Assembly (NCBI GenBank): GCA_934047225.1
Contig: OW203989.1
Location: 5,121,977 to 5,185,976, forward strand
Length of the DNA stretch: 64,000 bases
From: Ypsolopha sequella
Taxonomy: Eukaryota; Arthropoda; Insecta; Lepidoptera; Ypsolophidae
Reading direction: 5' to 3'
Part shown: in pieces, positions 36,284 through 45,665 of the stretch
Layout of the letters: the number at the start of each line of letters is the position of its first letter
How positions within the stretch are numbered: position 1 is the first letter of the stretch
Position numbers and translations under genes: made by a program
The notes under the pieces: model-generated
What the model saw: the letters and a program-made list of their open reading frames with translations, nothing else
What the model was told of the DNA's origin: nothing
Databases searched by the model: none

Positions 36284-39200
36284 TCCTGGGGGGGCCGGGG
36301 CTGTGGCTCCTCTTGAGCTGAATCCAACGGCAGCCTGGCTATCTTGAACACAGGTCGTCGCAGATTTCCATGAGCTGTGTCCAGATCCACAACTCGTATC
36401 ACTCCATCCTTGCCAGGTATCGTGCGGAGAATTCTTCCCAACTTCCATTGGAGCGGAGGCAGGTCATCCTCTTTGATGAGTACCAGTTCACCCACTTGAG
36501 GAGGGGAAGAAGGGGAGAGCCATTTGGAGCGGGTTTGCAGGGTATGGAGGTAGGATCTGGACCAGAGAGTCCAAAAGCGCTGAGAGAGCGCTTGAATGAG
36601 TTGAAACCGTTTAAGAGCAGATATGGGTCTGTCGTCAAAAGACTGCTCAGGTAGAGCGGTGAGCGGACGACCAATAATGAAATGTCCGGCCGTGAGAGGT
36701 TCAAAGTCCGTAGGGTCGGATGAAATTGGGCAGAGGGGTCTTGAATTGAGTACAGCCTCAATTCGAGCCAAAAGAGTAGAGAATTCCTCAAAAGTGAGGT
36801 GCTGTTCACCTATCACACGATAAAGTAGTTGCTTGGTGGATTTTACGTTTATTTCGTGCAGTGCGCCGAACCAAGGCCCTTTAGGCGGGTTCAGTAACCA
36901 AGTTATGTGCTGATTCGCGAGCTTGTGAGTGATTGCATCATTGTTTGACCTGAGGAAGTTCTGAACTTCAATGAGTTGATTCCTAGCACCTACATAGTTT
37001 GTGCCGCAGTCTGAACGAATGAGAACCGGAGTACCGCGACGTGAGATAAAACGTTGCAATGCCGCAAAGAACGCTTCCGTTGAGAGTGCAGAGACTGGTT
37101 CCAAATGAACCGCCTTTGTTGCGAGGCAAACGAAAATACAAAAGTACGCTTTTATGAGTTTCGCGTTCCGCAACGTGCTGGATTTAACGAAGAAGTGGCC
37201 AGCAAAGTCCGTCGTGACGTGACTAAAAACTGGCTGAGGAGTAACTCTGTCTGCTGGGAGATCAGCCATGAGCGGAGCCTTAGGCTGAGCGCGGCACCGG
37301 AAACATCTAATACATTTAAACACGCGGTGTCTAATAATACGACGAGCGGACAGAATCCAGTACTGCTGGCGTAATATGGCGTGTAATGTGTCAGCTCCAG
37401 GGTGGCAGTGTATTGTGTGATAGTGATCTATAATGAGATCTACGAGCGGACTGGAGCTGGGTAGAATGAGTGGGTGTTGAGCGTCATACCTAATTGGCGC
37501 GTGAGAGAGACGACCACCGACTCTCAAGAGGCCGTCCTTTATGAAGGGCGAGAGACGCTGGAGCCGAACGGGACAAACTTTATCAGTCTGGATACGATTA
37601 ATGTCTTCAGCAAACTCATTGTGCTGAACAGAGCGGACCCAGTGCAACAGAGCGTCCCTGCGTTCACTAGCTGTCAACGGACCAGAGCGCCGTGCATCAG
37701 GGCTGTGCCGACAATTGAATATGAACCTTTTAATACAAGCCGTCACTCCGACGAGCTTGTCAAGTGAGCTGTAGCGAGTGAGCAAGTCCAGATCGATATC
37801 TGGGACTGCTATGTGTGCTGGTACCTTTTTGGGCTTAAGGCCTGGGAGAGCGTGATGGCCTAGAGCGGGTGGCATCTTGGGCCAAGTGCAGGTAGGTTCT
37901 TTGAGCCAACTGGGTGACCACCAAAGGTCATGAAGTGAGAGGGACTGGGCAGACATGCCTCTGCTTGCACAGTCAGCAGGGTTGAGGTTCGTGGGTACAT
38001 GCTTCCACGTATGGCTAGTTGAAGTAGCTGTAATCTTAGCCACTCGATTGGCCTCGAAAGTCTGTAATCGGTGAGGTGAAGTGTTGAGCCATGCCAACAC
38101 TATTGTGCTATCTGACCAGCATGTGTGTGTTTGAATGGCTATATGAGCTGACAGTTGGGCTGACACTCGAGTCATGAGCTGAGATAAAAGAGTCGCGGCT
38201 GACAACTCCAATTTCGGGATTGAGAGACGAGTCTTTATGGGTGCGACCTTGGACTTGCCAATGATTAGGTGTACATTGACATGTCCAGTGGTATTGCGCT
38301 CATGAAGGTAGATAACGGCACCAAAGCCAGCCTCTGATGCGTCCGCGAACCCGTGAAGTGAGTAAGTAGACGTGGGCTTGTACTTACAAATGTGCCGAGG
38401 TAAACGGAGGTTTGAGAGCTGAGGAAGATCCTCTGAGATGTGTTGCCACTCTGTGTGGACTTCTTCAGAGATAGGCTCATCCCATCCTATTTTCAGAAGC
38501 CAAAGCTTCTGGAGAAGAATCTTTGCGCGGAAGATGACTGGAGTAACCCAGCCATTGGGGTCATAGAGAGACGCTACTGTACTGAGAATGGAGCGCTTTG
38601 TGACTTGAGCATGAGTGGGCAAAGAAATGCGATAAGTGAACTCATCAGTTTGAGGAATCCACTGTATTCCCAGAACCTTAATGGAATTAGAGTCGGGACT
38701 GAAGTCAAAGTCCTTGGGCATGTCGCACTGGTCATCTGGGAATCGTTCAAGGAGCTGGGGCGAGTTGGAGGTCCATTTACTGAGCTGAAAGCCACCTAGG
38801 GCGAGTAACTCGATCAGTTCGCTTTGGAGCGACTGAGCAGATTCTACAGAATCTGCACCTGAGAGAATGTCGTCCACAAATATTGATTTGCGGAGGACCT
38901 GAGCAGCGTGGGGGTAGCGATGACCTTCGTCATCAGCCAATTGGAGTAAAGTGCGGATGGCATGGTATGGGCTGGACCTTAATCCATATGTGACGGTATT
39001 AAGGGCATACGTGAGCAGGGGCTGGTCGGGTGAAGACCGCCAGAGAATGAGTTGAAAACGTCTTTGCTCTGGGTGAATGAGTATATTTCGGAACATCATT
39101 CGGATGTCTGTGCTGAAAACTTGTGAGTGGGTCCTGAAGGACATGATAATGTCAACAATATCTTGCTGAAGAGCTGGACCTGTATGAAGACAATCATTTA

Positions 39201-40275
39201 GATTGACGCCGTTTGAGCTCTTACAACTTCCGTCAAACACACAGCGCAACTTTTCTGATCCTGGCTTGAATATGCCATGATGTGGGATATAGAAATGGGA
39301 TTTATGAGCAAAGGTATTGGGGTGACACGGCGACATATGTCCCAATTTTATGTAATCTGACATGAATTCTACGTATTTCGAGCGGAAGGGCGGGTTCGCT
39401 TGCAGCTTCTTCTCTAAGTTGAGAAACCTGCGCAGAGCAATAGCGTGAGTGGAACCTAATGTCGGCGCGTTGTGTAGAAAGGGCAGTGTAACCACATATT
39501 GACCTGATGGTTCACGAGTAGTTGTGGTGCGGAAAATGTCCTCACACTGATCCTCTAATGGGCTGGTATGCTTGTAGGTTTGGGGTTCCTCAGATTCCCA
39601 AAACCTCTCAAGACTTTTGTGAATGTCATGAGTGGAATGCTCTGAGTCCGTGTGAGAGCCGACAATGTGAACGGAATTGACCTGATTCGTGGGTGAGGTG
39701 TGTAAATTTTCGAAAGGTCCAATCAACGTAAAATCAAATATCGTGCCGAAGGCTATAGGCTTGCCAGGGCCGAGCGAAACCTTGGTTCCGTCTAACACTT
39801 GACCAAGAATGTCAGATCCTAGTATTAGATCAACCGGAGCTGGTGTGTGATATTCTCGATCAGCAAGAGGAATCGGTGGGTGACCTGTTAACTGAGCGAG
39901 ATCTGGAACCTTTTCCAACGGTAGGTACCCAGTTACGTTCTTCAATATATGGGCTGTGGCCGTGATCATAGGTGTGTCACGGTGAGTAGGTCGGCATACA
40001 ATTGTGATTGATGCCTTTGAGTTTTGTGTGTGCTGATTTCCAACTCCTGCGATTTTTAGACATGTATGTTTTGATGGTAAATTTAAAACTGTGGCCATGC
40101 GCTGAGAACAAAGAGTTAGCATACTTCCACAGTCTAACAGTGCTCGTGCTGAGTGAAATTGACCATGTACGTCTGCTATTTTAAGTGAGACGGTTGGCAA
40201 CAAAATTGGTGTGTTAGTGACGTTCACTACACGTTGTGCGGAGTTACAGGAATCTTCTGTTGGAGTTGAAGTCAT
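36241..40275 (-). CDS. pol: BEL/Pao Pol polyprotein
   Basis: 1344 residues; makes the enzymes for reverse transcription and integration. Aspartic protease: LLDCGS at residues 46-51 (active-site Asp48, but D-C-G in place of D-S/T-G) and VDLILGSDIL at 148-156. Reverse transcriptase: FSTDIRMMF (Asp390) and the FVDD box at 466-469 (usually YVDD). RNase H: FADAS (Asp645), LELSAA (Glu690), SDST (Asp722). Integrase: zinc-binding H951/H956 with C988-x2-C991, then the catalytic triad Asp1023 (TTDFAG), Asp1089 (RSDCGTNY) and Glu1141. The tail (about 1229-1320) matches the domain that follows integrase in BEL elements. No frameshift or stop. The frame is continuous with gag except for one UGA at 40396-40398, so Pol may be made as Gag-Pol. 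The stop lies inside the 3' LTR. Confidence 0.96.
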   Translation of the reverse strand: MTSTPTEDSCNSAQRVVNVTNTPILLPTVSLKIADVHGQFHSARALLDCGSMLTLCSQRMATVLNLPSKHTCLKIAGVGNQHTQNSKASITIVCRPTHRDTPMITATAHILKNVTGYLPLEKVPDLAQLTGHPPIPLADREYHTPAPVDLILGSDILGQVLDGTKVSLGPGKPIAFGTIFDFTLIGPFENLHTSPTNQVNSVHIVGSHTDSEHSTHDIHKSLERFWESEEPQTYKHTSPLEDQCEDIFRTTTTREPSGQYVVTLPFLHNAPTLGSTHAIALRRFLNLEKKLQANPPFRSKYVEFMSDYIKLGHMSPCHPNTFAHKSHFYIPHHGIFKPGSEKLRCVFDGSCKSSNGVNLNDCLHTGPALQQDIVDIIMSFRTHSQVFSTDIRMMFRNILIHPEQRRFQLILWRSSPDQPLLTYALNTVTYGLRSSPYHAIRTLLQLADDEGHRYPHAAQVLRKSIFVDDILSGADSVESAQSLQSELIELLALGGFQLSKWTSNSPQLLERFPDDQCDMPKDFDFSPDSNSIKVLGIQWIPQTDEFTYRISLPTHAQVTKRSILSTVASLYDPNGWVTPVIFRAKILLQKLWLLKIGWDEPISEEVHTEWQHISEDLPQLSNLRLPRHICKYKPTSTYSLHGFADASEAGFGAVIYLHERNTTGHVNVHLIIGKSKVAPIKTRLSIPKLELSAATLLSQLMTRVSAQLSAHIAIQTHTCWSDSTIVLAWLNTSPHRLQTFEANRVAKITATSTSHTWKHVPTNLNPADCASRGMSAQSLSLHDLWWSPSWLKEPTCTWPKMPPALGHHALPGLKPKKVPAHIAVPDIDLDLLTRYSSLDKLVGVTACIKRFIFNCRHSPDARRSGPLTASERRDALLHWVRSVQHNEFAEDINRIQTDKVCPVRLQRLSPFIKDGLLRVGGRLSHAPIRYDAQHPLILPSSSPLVDLIIDHYHTIHCHPGADTLHAILRQQYWILSARRIIRHRVFKCIRCFRCRAQPKAPLMADLPADRVTPQPVFSHVTTDFAGHFFVKSSTLRNAKLIKAYFCIFVCLATKAVHLEPVSALSTEAFFAALQRFISRRGTPVLIRSDCGTNYVGARNQLIEVQNFLRSNNDAITHKLANQHITWLLNPPKGPWFGALHEINVKSTKQLLYRVIGEQHLTFEEFSTLLARIEAVLNSRPLCPISSDPTDFEPLTAGHFIIGRPLTALPEQSFDDRPISALKRFQLIQALSQRFWTLWSRSYLHTLQTRSKWLSPSSPPQVGELVLIKEDDLPPLQWKLGRILRTIPGKDGVIRVVDLDTAHGNLRRPVFKIARLPLDSAQEEPQPRPPQDVHATLRYQHDVRT

Positions 40276-40387
40276 TGAGTGAAAATGAACTGAGTGTGTA
40301 TGTGCTGATTGAGTGTGTGATGAGTGTGCTGAGTGTGCTGAGTGTGCTGAGTGCTGGTCGTCCTCGCCTTCATAGTGCTCTGTTATT

Positions 40388-40413
40388 GTAGGTAGTCATT
40401 GTTGACTACCTAC
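40388..40413 (-). promoter_or_regulatory. Hairpin containing the gag UGA stop
   Basis: On the coding strand GTAGGTAGTCA-ACAA-TGACTACCTAC forms a perfect 11-bp stem with a four-base loop. The gag stop UGA (40398-40396) is the first three bases of the 3' arm, followed by CUA. UGA-CUA is a known leaky stop context. The 40 codons between this stop and the first pol Met are open in the same frame. The likely role is control of Gag-Pol readthrough; this is inference. Confidence 0.7.
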
Positions 40414-41964
40414 CCGAGACCTACTTGGCGATCGCGATTGAGTGGGCGAGTTGGGATGGGACGTATATGCCTGTGTAGCATGTGCCGAATGGTATTGAGG
40501 CTCATGCGCTGAGCGCTGTCTGGGCTGCTCACGTAGAGACGGAGGCAACAAATGAGCAGATGAGCGTGTCGGAGACATGGCCCCATGGCGATGCAGTGAA
40601 GTATGGTGGTCAGACCGCCCACACTCCTTGCATGCACGTGTAGACCTGCACTCGTTCTCATAATGAGGACCCAAACAGCGTCGGCACCGGTTGCGTGCGT
40701 TCACAAAGTCCCACCGACCTTGAACCGGTTGGTTATTAAATCCTGGGCATGCGATGAGTTTGTGTCCCCTATTCCTGCAGTATGGGCATGGCATACCACC
40801 AGTAGGGGAAGAAGGTTGAGCCGAATAATCCTGTCGGCGAGTGGGTGATGGGGATGATCGGGCCGAGTAAACTGGCGCTGTCTCAAATGCCATAAATGGT
40901 TGACGAATAGGACGGGGGGAGCGATTGTCCTGCCGAGGAGCTATGGGGCGGAACTCTTGATGAGCCTGGTAGGGCTGACGTGGAGTACCTCGAGTGGGTT
41001 GAAGCAGCTTATTGAGCTGAGCGAGCCTTTCTGACGGGCCGAGCCGTGATGAAGAAGGAGCCTCCTGTGACGCAAGGAACGATGACTCATTCTCCTTGCA
41101 GCGTGCGTGCTCTTCCAGAAACTCAATGAGGTTCTTGAGCGTGGGCAGAGTTGCACGAGATCCGTACTTCCGCTCAAAAAGAGTGCGGAGCTCGCCTTGT
41201 AGTTTTCGCACCACCATGGACACGAAAACATAGTCGGAATCTTTCATGGGCAGATCGAGATTGCGGAGAGCGCTTTGCGCTGAGATAAGCGGAATTAAGA
41301 ATGATGTGCGGATATCCGAGCGCATGTGGATGTGCGGAAGGTTCATTATAATGTCCACAAACCGGTCAATGAGTACACGACGATTGTCGTAACGCTTGGT
41401 TAGAATTTCCATGGCTATGGGATAATTCTCGTTGGTAGGGTAGAGGTGTTTCACCATATCATGTGCCTCACCCTTTAGGGCGCCTAACAAGTAATGCAGT
41501 TTGACAGCATCCGAGACTGTAGCCATCTCACTGACGAGGCTCCTAAAAACGGCAATAAATGAGGGCCATTCTTCAACATTCGAATGAAACTCCGGTATGG
41601 GTATTTTTGGTAAAACACCAACGGGTGTACCTGAGCTGAGGGGTTGCGTCTTGTCCGGAAGGGCTGATTTTACTTTTAAATTTTCGAATGCTACTAGTAT
41701 AGCATCATAGTTGCTAAGTGCCGACTGAAAATTTTTTGTATAGGTTGCCTCAGTTTCGTCGGACAAATCCTCATCGTCAAGGATCTCGTAATATACGTTC
41801 TCTAACTTAGTTTTAACGCTTTGTATGTTTGCGTAACGAGCGGTGAAATCCGCCACAGAATAAGTTTTTCTGTCGCCTGCCTCTACCGCCGCACCGATCT
41901 CCTTTAACAGAACTATCGCCTTTACGGCCTCACGAAACATCGCGGCTTGTGATTTCGAAGGCAT
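40396..41964 (-). CDS. gag: BEL/Pao Gag protein
   Basis: 522 residues; capsid/nucleocapsid protein that packages element RNA in virus-like particles. Starts MPSKSQAAMFREAVKAIVLL. Residues of about 130-280 (IPIPEFHSNVEEWPSFIAVF, LLGALKGEAHDMVKHLYP) match the Gag domain of BEL/Pao elements. Near residues 395-460 there are three zinc knuckles: CPYCRNRGHKLIAC (perfect C-x2-C-x4-H-x4-C), CRRCLGPHYENEC (one residue shorter), and a CKECGRSDH-type finger ending in His. The C-terminus is rich in Ser, Pro and Arg. The stop is UGA at 40396-40398, in frame with pol. The leader upstream shows no competing start with a long frame. Confidence 0.94.
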   Translation of the reverse strand: MPSKSQAAMFREAVKAIVLLKEIGAAVEAGDRKTYSVADFTARYANIQSVKTKLENVYYEILDDEDLSDETEATYTKNFQSALSNYDAILVAFENLKVKSALPDKTQPLSSGTPVGVLPKIPIPEFHSNVEEWPSFIAVFRSLVSEMATVSDAVKLHYLLGALKGEAHDMVKHLYPTNENYPIAMEILTKRYDNRRVLIDRFVDIIMNLPHIHMRSDIRTSFLIPLISAQSALRNLDLPMKDSDYVFVSMVVRKLQGELRTLFERKYGSRATLPTLKNLIEFLEEHARCKENESSFLASQEAPSSSRLGPSERLAQLNKLLQPTRGTPRQPYQAHQEFRPIAPRQDNRSPRPIRQPFMAFETAPVYSARSSPSPTRRQDYSAQPSSPTGGMPCPYCRNRGHKLIACPGFNNQPVQGRWDFVNARNRCRRCLGPHYENECRSTRACKECGRSDHHTSLHRHGAMSPTRSSAHLLPPSLREQPRQRSAHEPQYHSAHATQAYTSHPNSPTQSRSPSRSRVGSQQ

Positions 41965-43224
41965 CTTAATTTTGTTAAAGTAGGTGGTTGATTACTAAGA
42001 CAAAATACGCAACGATTTTGAGCTGAACTATAAGAGCGGACGTACAACCAAATAATTAATGAGACAGATGAACAGAGCTGAGACACTTGCGCGGATGAAG
42101 TAACAATGACTATGTTCAAACGGAATACGGAACTCTTAAATAAACACGAAAGAGAAGAAAAAAATTTTTTTTTTTTTAAAAAACAACCTGTATATGAGCT
42201 GATACACCAACGTGGAACACCCTATATGTGTACCATTAACAATAAGATCAGAGATGAGAAGAGAAAAAAAAAAAAAACAAATTGTTTACTATATTTGTGC
42301 TATATATATATACCCGGGTAAAAAAGGCAGACAATAACACAAATAAACGGTCCGGCAATATATTACTGCGACGTGAGATTACCGCAACACAAAAATATCG
42401 AAAAGGGCTGATGAACCTGTTCACTTTTATGTTATTTGCCTTGAAATCACGTGCCGACAATACGCTTTGGTTCTTGTTTACACGAAAGTACCTTTACAAC
42501 AACAACATCAGTCGTCGAAAATTCTATTTATAGAATAAAATACCTACCTACAAGCCTCGAACGCGTAAACAAACAAAGAATGCGTTCACCTGGCAGAAAT
42601 CGTATCTAAATGCGGACAATCCAATGATGCAGATCAAACTTTGGTAACGTAATAATTCGTAAACGTAAACGTTCGTTACGTAATAACTTATGTATACGTG
42701 GGTTTTACGTATGTGCACGAAATAAAGCAAATACTCGCACCGAAAAAATATCTCGCAAAATCTCGTAAAATTTGGGTTTAATAAAGAAGTATAGTGGACT
42801 GTAATAAACAATTGGGCTGAATGAATATACTTATGTTATCTGAGCTGAATAATAATTACAACCGTGATGAAAATGAGTTATTCTGTAAAGGGGCGTGGGG
42901 GGGTCGGTTCTAACCGATAAATGGAATGTTCCAGGCGGCGGTTCTAATTATCTACCCGCGATAGGTATTCGAAACCACAAAATATTCTTTTGCCGGGAAA
43001 AGGGGCAAAATATGTAACCGGGTGAAAATGGACTGTAGTAAATCGACGGGGGCTGGTTCAAACAAAGTTACGGGCCGGCGGGGGGGAGGCGGGGGGTGAT
43101 ATAAACCAAAAATTTTCCGCTCGACGGACCAAAATTTTTCTTGTATTGAAAATGGACTGTAGGGGCTGAAAAGGGGGCTGGTTCTAACGGTTCGAATTCG
43201 AAAACGGTCTCGAAGGATCAAAAA
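41965..43224 (-). other. Untranslated leader of full BEL element
   Basis: About 1.26 kb between the 5' LTR and gag, with no long coding frame. It includes G-rich tracts (GGGGCGTGGGGGGG near 42892, GGCGGGGGGGAGGCGGGGGG near 43077) and repeats of GAAAATGGACTGTA (43023 and 43147). It is largely shared with the short BEL element. A second primer-site-like CCGCTCGACGGACCA lies at 43117-43131. Confidence 0.8.
43204..43220 (-). promoter_or_regulatory. Primer-binding site, tRNA-Tyr type, imperfect
   Basis: The minus strand reads TGATCCTTCGAGACCG, four bases from the LTR. It aligns with the tRNA-Tyr complement TGGTCCTTCGAGCCGG with one substitution and one inserted base. The short BEL element's site is closer to perfect. 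Confidence 0.65.
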
Positions 43225-43671
43225 TGTAATCGCGGGATTACAGAAACTGCAGGGCGGATGGGATTTGACACAGGAGAATTGTGGAAACAATGTGGGTGCA
43301 CTGACTGACCTGTGTTATATGTTGTTCTTGGTGTTTTCGGTGAGCCGACGAAACGCGCCGCGTGTCGTCTCCCCTCGTTGAGCTGATTAATGCTGGCACT
43401 TTGGGCAGTGATGAGCTGGATGTCTTGAAGTATTACACAGCACTTATATGTTCACAAGACACGGTGAATACGCGAGATTGTTTGTATCGGCGGCACGAAT
43501 GTTTATACACGTGTGTCGTTCTCTCGAGAGTTCGGACGCAACAGAATGAAGCCAGCGCCCGCGCGCGCCTCGACCGGCGCGCGGCGGGGAGAGGGTGGTC
43601 GTTCGCGCATGCGCACGCGAATGACACGTCATGTTCTAACGTCATGCTGGTAACGTAGTGTAGCGTGAACA
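43225..43671 (-). repeat. 5' LTR of full BEL element
   Basis: 447 bp, same as 35837-36283 at every position I compared. The promoter-side end (43671 leftward) carries the ACGTCA motifs and GCGCATGCGC (43605-43614). The other end carries the terminal hairpin directly before the primer-binding site. Confidence 0.97.
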
Positions 43672-43676
43672 CCATG

Positions 43677-44170
43677 GATGCACAGACCACGGCCCGCGGG
43701 CCGCATGCAGCCCGCCGGTCGAATACTGGTGGCCCGCCGCACCGACATCAAAAATAATACTCTCGTACATTCGAAAAATATTGAATTCTATTCCAGAATA
43801 AAACCAAAAAAAATATGTTCGAAAAGTAATTGGAATCTCGCGCGCGCGCTCTTAAGTGCGCTTATCGGTGCGGTATCTGAAATCTGCCAGCTTATTTGGT
43901 TCTACCTATAATGTGAACGTAATAAAACAAAAAATCGAAACCGCCTTGCAAACGAAAGTTTGGAAGCAGTTTTACGTGTTGCTACAAGTAAATTTGAGCC
44001 AAATATAAAAAAGATTGTAAGCACTATGCAGTGCCACACTTCCAATTAATAAATTCTTTTTCAATTTTAATACATCTTTATTGTCTTTAATTACCTATAC
44101 TTCTGGCGGCCCGCCATCAGTTCATAATTTGCCCGAGTGGCCCCTAGTCTTAATAAGTCTATGCATCCTT
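43677..44170. mobile_element. hAT-like GC-rich repeat, degraded
   Basis: Ends GGATGCACAGACC (43676) and GTCTATGCATCC (ending about 44168) form an imperfect inverted repeat. Next to them are CGGCCCGCGGGCCGCATGC (43701) and GGCGGCCCGCCATC (44106), a composition common in hAT-derived elements. The BEL element inserted at its left edge. No transposase remains. Confidence 0.45.
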
Positions 44171-44844
44171 TTAGACGTTCAATATGAAGTGGTGTATGTC
44201 AGAAAAATATTTAAGATAATGGGTTTTAGCCCTAAAATTGAGTACTTTTACAAGACATAACAATTAATCGAGGCACAATTAAGGTATTCGGAAATAATTA
44301 TTATTTCCAACGCAAAGGGCGAGACTCGCCCAGCACGGTTCGAACGGCGTGGGGCAAAGCGTGAGACGCTTGTTTAGATCAGCCAGCCAAATATGTGCTT
44401 TATTGTCGCGATACAACTCGCTTAGCATCGGAGTTGGCGTCGTCCTGCACCGGGTTCTTAACTCATCAAACCGGTAAGCATTTAAATACAGTACTGCCTC
44501 CTATTGAACAGGTAACCGGAAATACGCAGTCGCGTTCCAAAATTAATTAATGCTATTCGATTAATCGAATACGTTCGATATTAGCACGCTTCGATTCGAT
44601 TCTGCTCGGTGCAGCTGTTAGCTGCTTTGTAATTAATAACGATTATGTGCGATTATTCAGGCGAAATGGTGCAATGCAGTCCACTGGAGGATAAAAAATT
44701 CAAAATATTATTTATTTAGAATTTATTTAATTTTAACTGTTACTTTTTGTCAAAATAGACAATGGCATATAATTGCAATTGTGACTCAATCTCATATTTG
44801 TCAAGATTAGAATGCTTTATTTCTTTAAAGTCCTATCCATCAAT
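44171..44844. other. No gene; old dispersed repeat
   Basis: 44310-44540 is less AT-rich. Part of it (GGCAGTACTG and GCGTATTTCCGG in reverse complement) is related to 33805-33900. No coding sequence is recognised. Confidence 0.4.
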
Positions 44845-45190
44845 ACATCAACGCGTCTTCGTCCACTGCTGGATATAGGCCTTTCCAAGATTTTGCCACT
44901 CTTGGTGGTCCTCTTGGAAGTGATGCCCAAACCCGCACACGCTGGGCAGGTGGGTTGGTGAGCGCGGTGCCAGAACCCTCGCACCAATGACGCCGCTGCC
45001 CATCACCAGTCTGTTCCATATAAGGCTATTAGGGATGGATATACCGCCATCCATCGGTCACAGGCATGGTAGGTCTCCTGGTTTTTGCCTGTGAGCTGTC
45101 CTCTTACTCTGCCCCGAATTACTTCGAGGGGGTATCCAAGTAAGATGGTGGTACCTCCACAGTCAAGCCCGGCATCAGCTCTACCACCTG
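44845..45190 (-). mobile_element. ~350-bp retroposon, copy A
   Basis: Shares its whole length with copies B (50733-51076) and C (60148-60509): CACGCTGGGCAGG, GGTTGGTGAGCG, GTCTGTTCCATATAAGG, TATTAGGGATGGATATACCG and CTCTACCACCTG. No clear target duplication here, so this is probably the oldest copy. Minus-strand translation near the left end (EWQNLGKAYIQQWTK) resembles a LINE C-terminus. Confidence 0.75.
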
Positions 45191-45310
45191 TATTTCTATG
45201 TGACCGTCGAATAATATTTTCAATTTTACATAAATATCGTAAATCAAGGTCAGTTTTTACATGTTTACCCCATGACAAAGCTGGATGGTATTTGATACTA
45301 TAACACTTCT

Positions 45311-45665
45311 ACAAGCATCGGTAGCTCAGGGGTAGAACGCTGGCCTCTCAATCTTGAGATACAGGTTCTATACTCGGTCGGGCATGCACCAATGAGTTTT
45401 TCGGAATTTTTGTGCGTAGTATTTGTCTTACTTACCACTTGCTCAACAGTGAAGGAAAACATCGTAAGGAAACCTGCATGCCCTAAAAAGCGTTTATTTG
45501 TGCCCGAAGAACGGTGATAGGGTTTACAACTCATCACGTTGGGACGTAATAATCGTCGGTAAAACGCAGGTGTACTGAGTGTGGACTTCACAGTTCATTT
45601 CACATGCAACATGTGCATTTCACAGTTCCCACTCGGAACACATCTGACACCCCCTCGGGTTTCGT
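45311..45665 (+). mobile_element. tRNA-derived SINE, most complete copy
   Basis: Head: GCATCGGTAGCTCAGGGGTA (box A-like) and ACAGGTTCTATACTC (box B-like). The body contains GAAGGAAAACATCGTAAGG, AAACCTGCATGCCC, GAAGAACGGTGATAGGG and ACATCTGACACCCCCTCGGG. Partial copies lie at 5140-5450 and 8083-8230 on the other strand. The tRNA-like head lacks a convincing acceptor stem, so it is not a functional tRNA. Confidence 0.7.

Larger units (their letters stand above)
35837..43671 (-). mobile_element. Full-length BEL/Pao LTR retrotransposon
   Basis: A 7835-bp element on the minus strand. Two 447-bp LTRs, in which I find no difference, bracket it, with the 5-bp target duplication CCATG at 35832-35836 and 43672-43676. 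In element order it has the 5' LTR, a tRNA-Tyr-type primer-binding site, a leader of about 1.26 kb, gag (522 codons), one in-frame UGA, pol (protease, reverse transcriptase, RNase H, integrase; 1344 codons) and the 3' LTR. Both frames are intact with catalytic residues in place, so it is a very young and possibly active insertion. Confidence 0.97.

Noticed and set aside
37105..38799. Several plus-strand open frames opposite pol
   Set aside because: Antisense shadows of an intact, conserved pol gene.
43678..43911. 77-codon frame after the BEL element
   Set aside because: Lies in a GC-rich, inverted-repeat transposon fragment. No protein similarity recognised.
45311..45390. tRNA gene (box A and box B present)
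   Set aside because: No acceptor-stem pairing or convincing anticodon arm, and it is followed by a SINE body shared with other loci.
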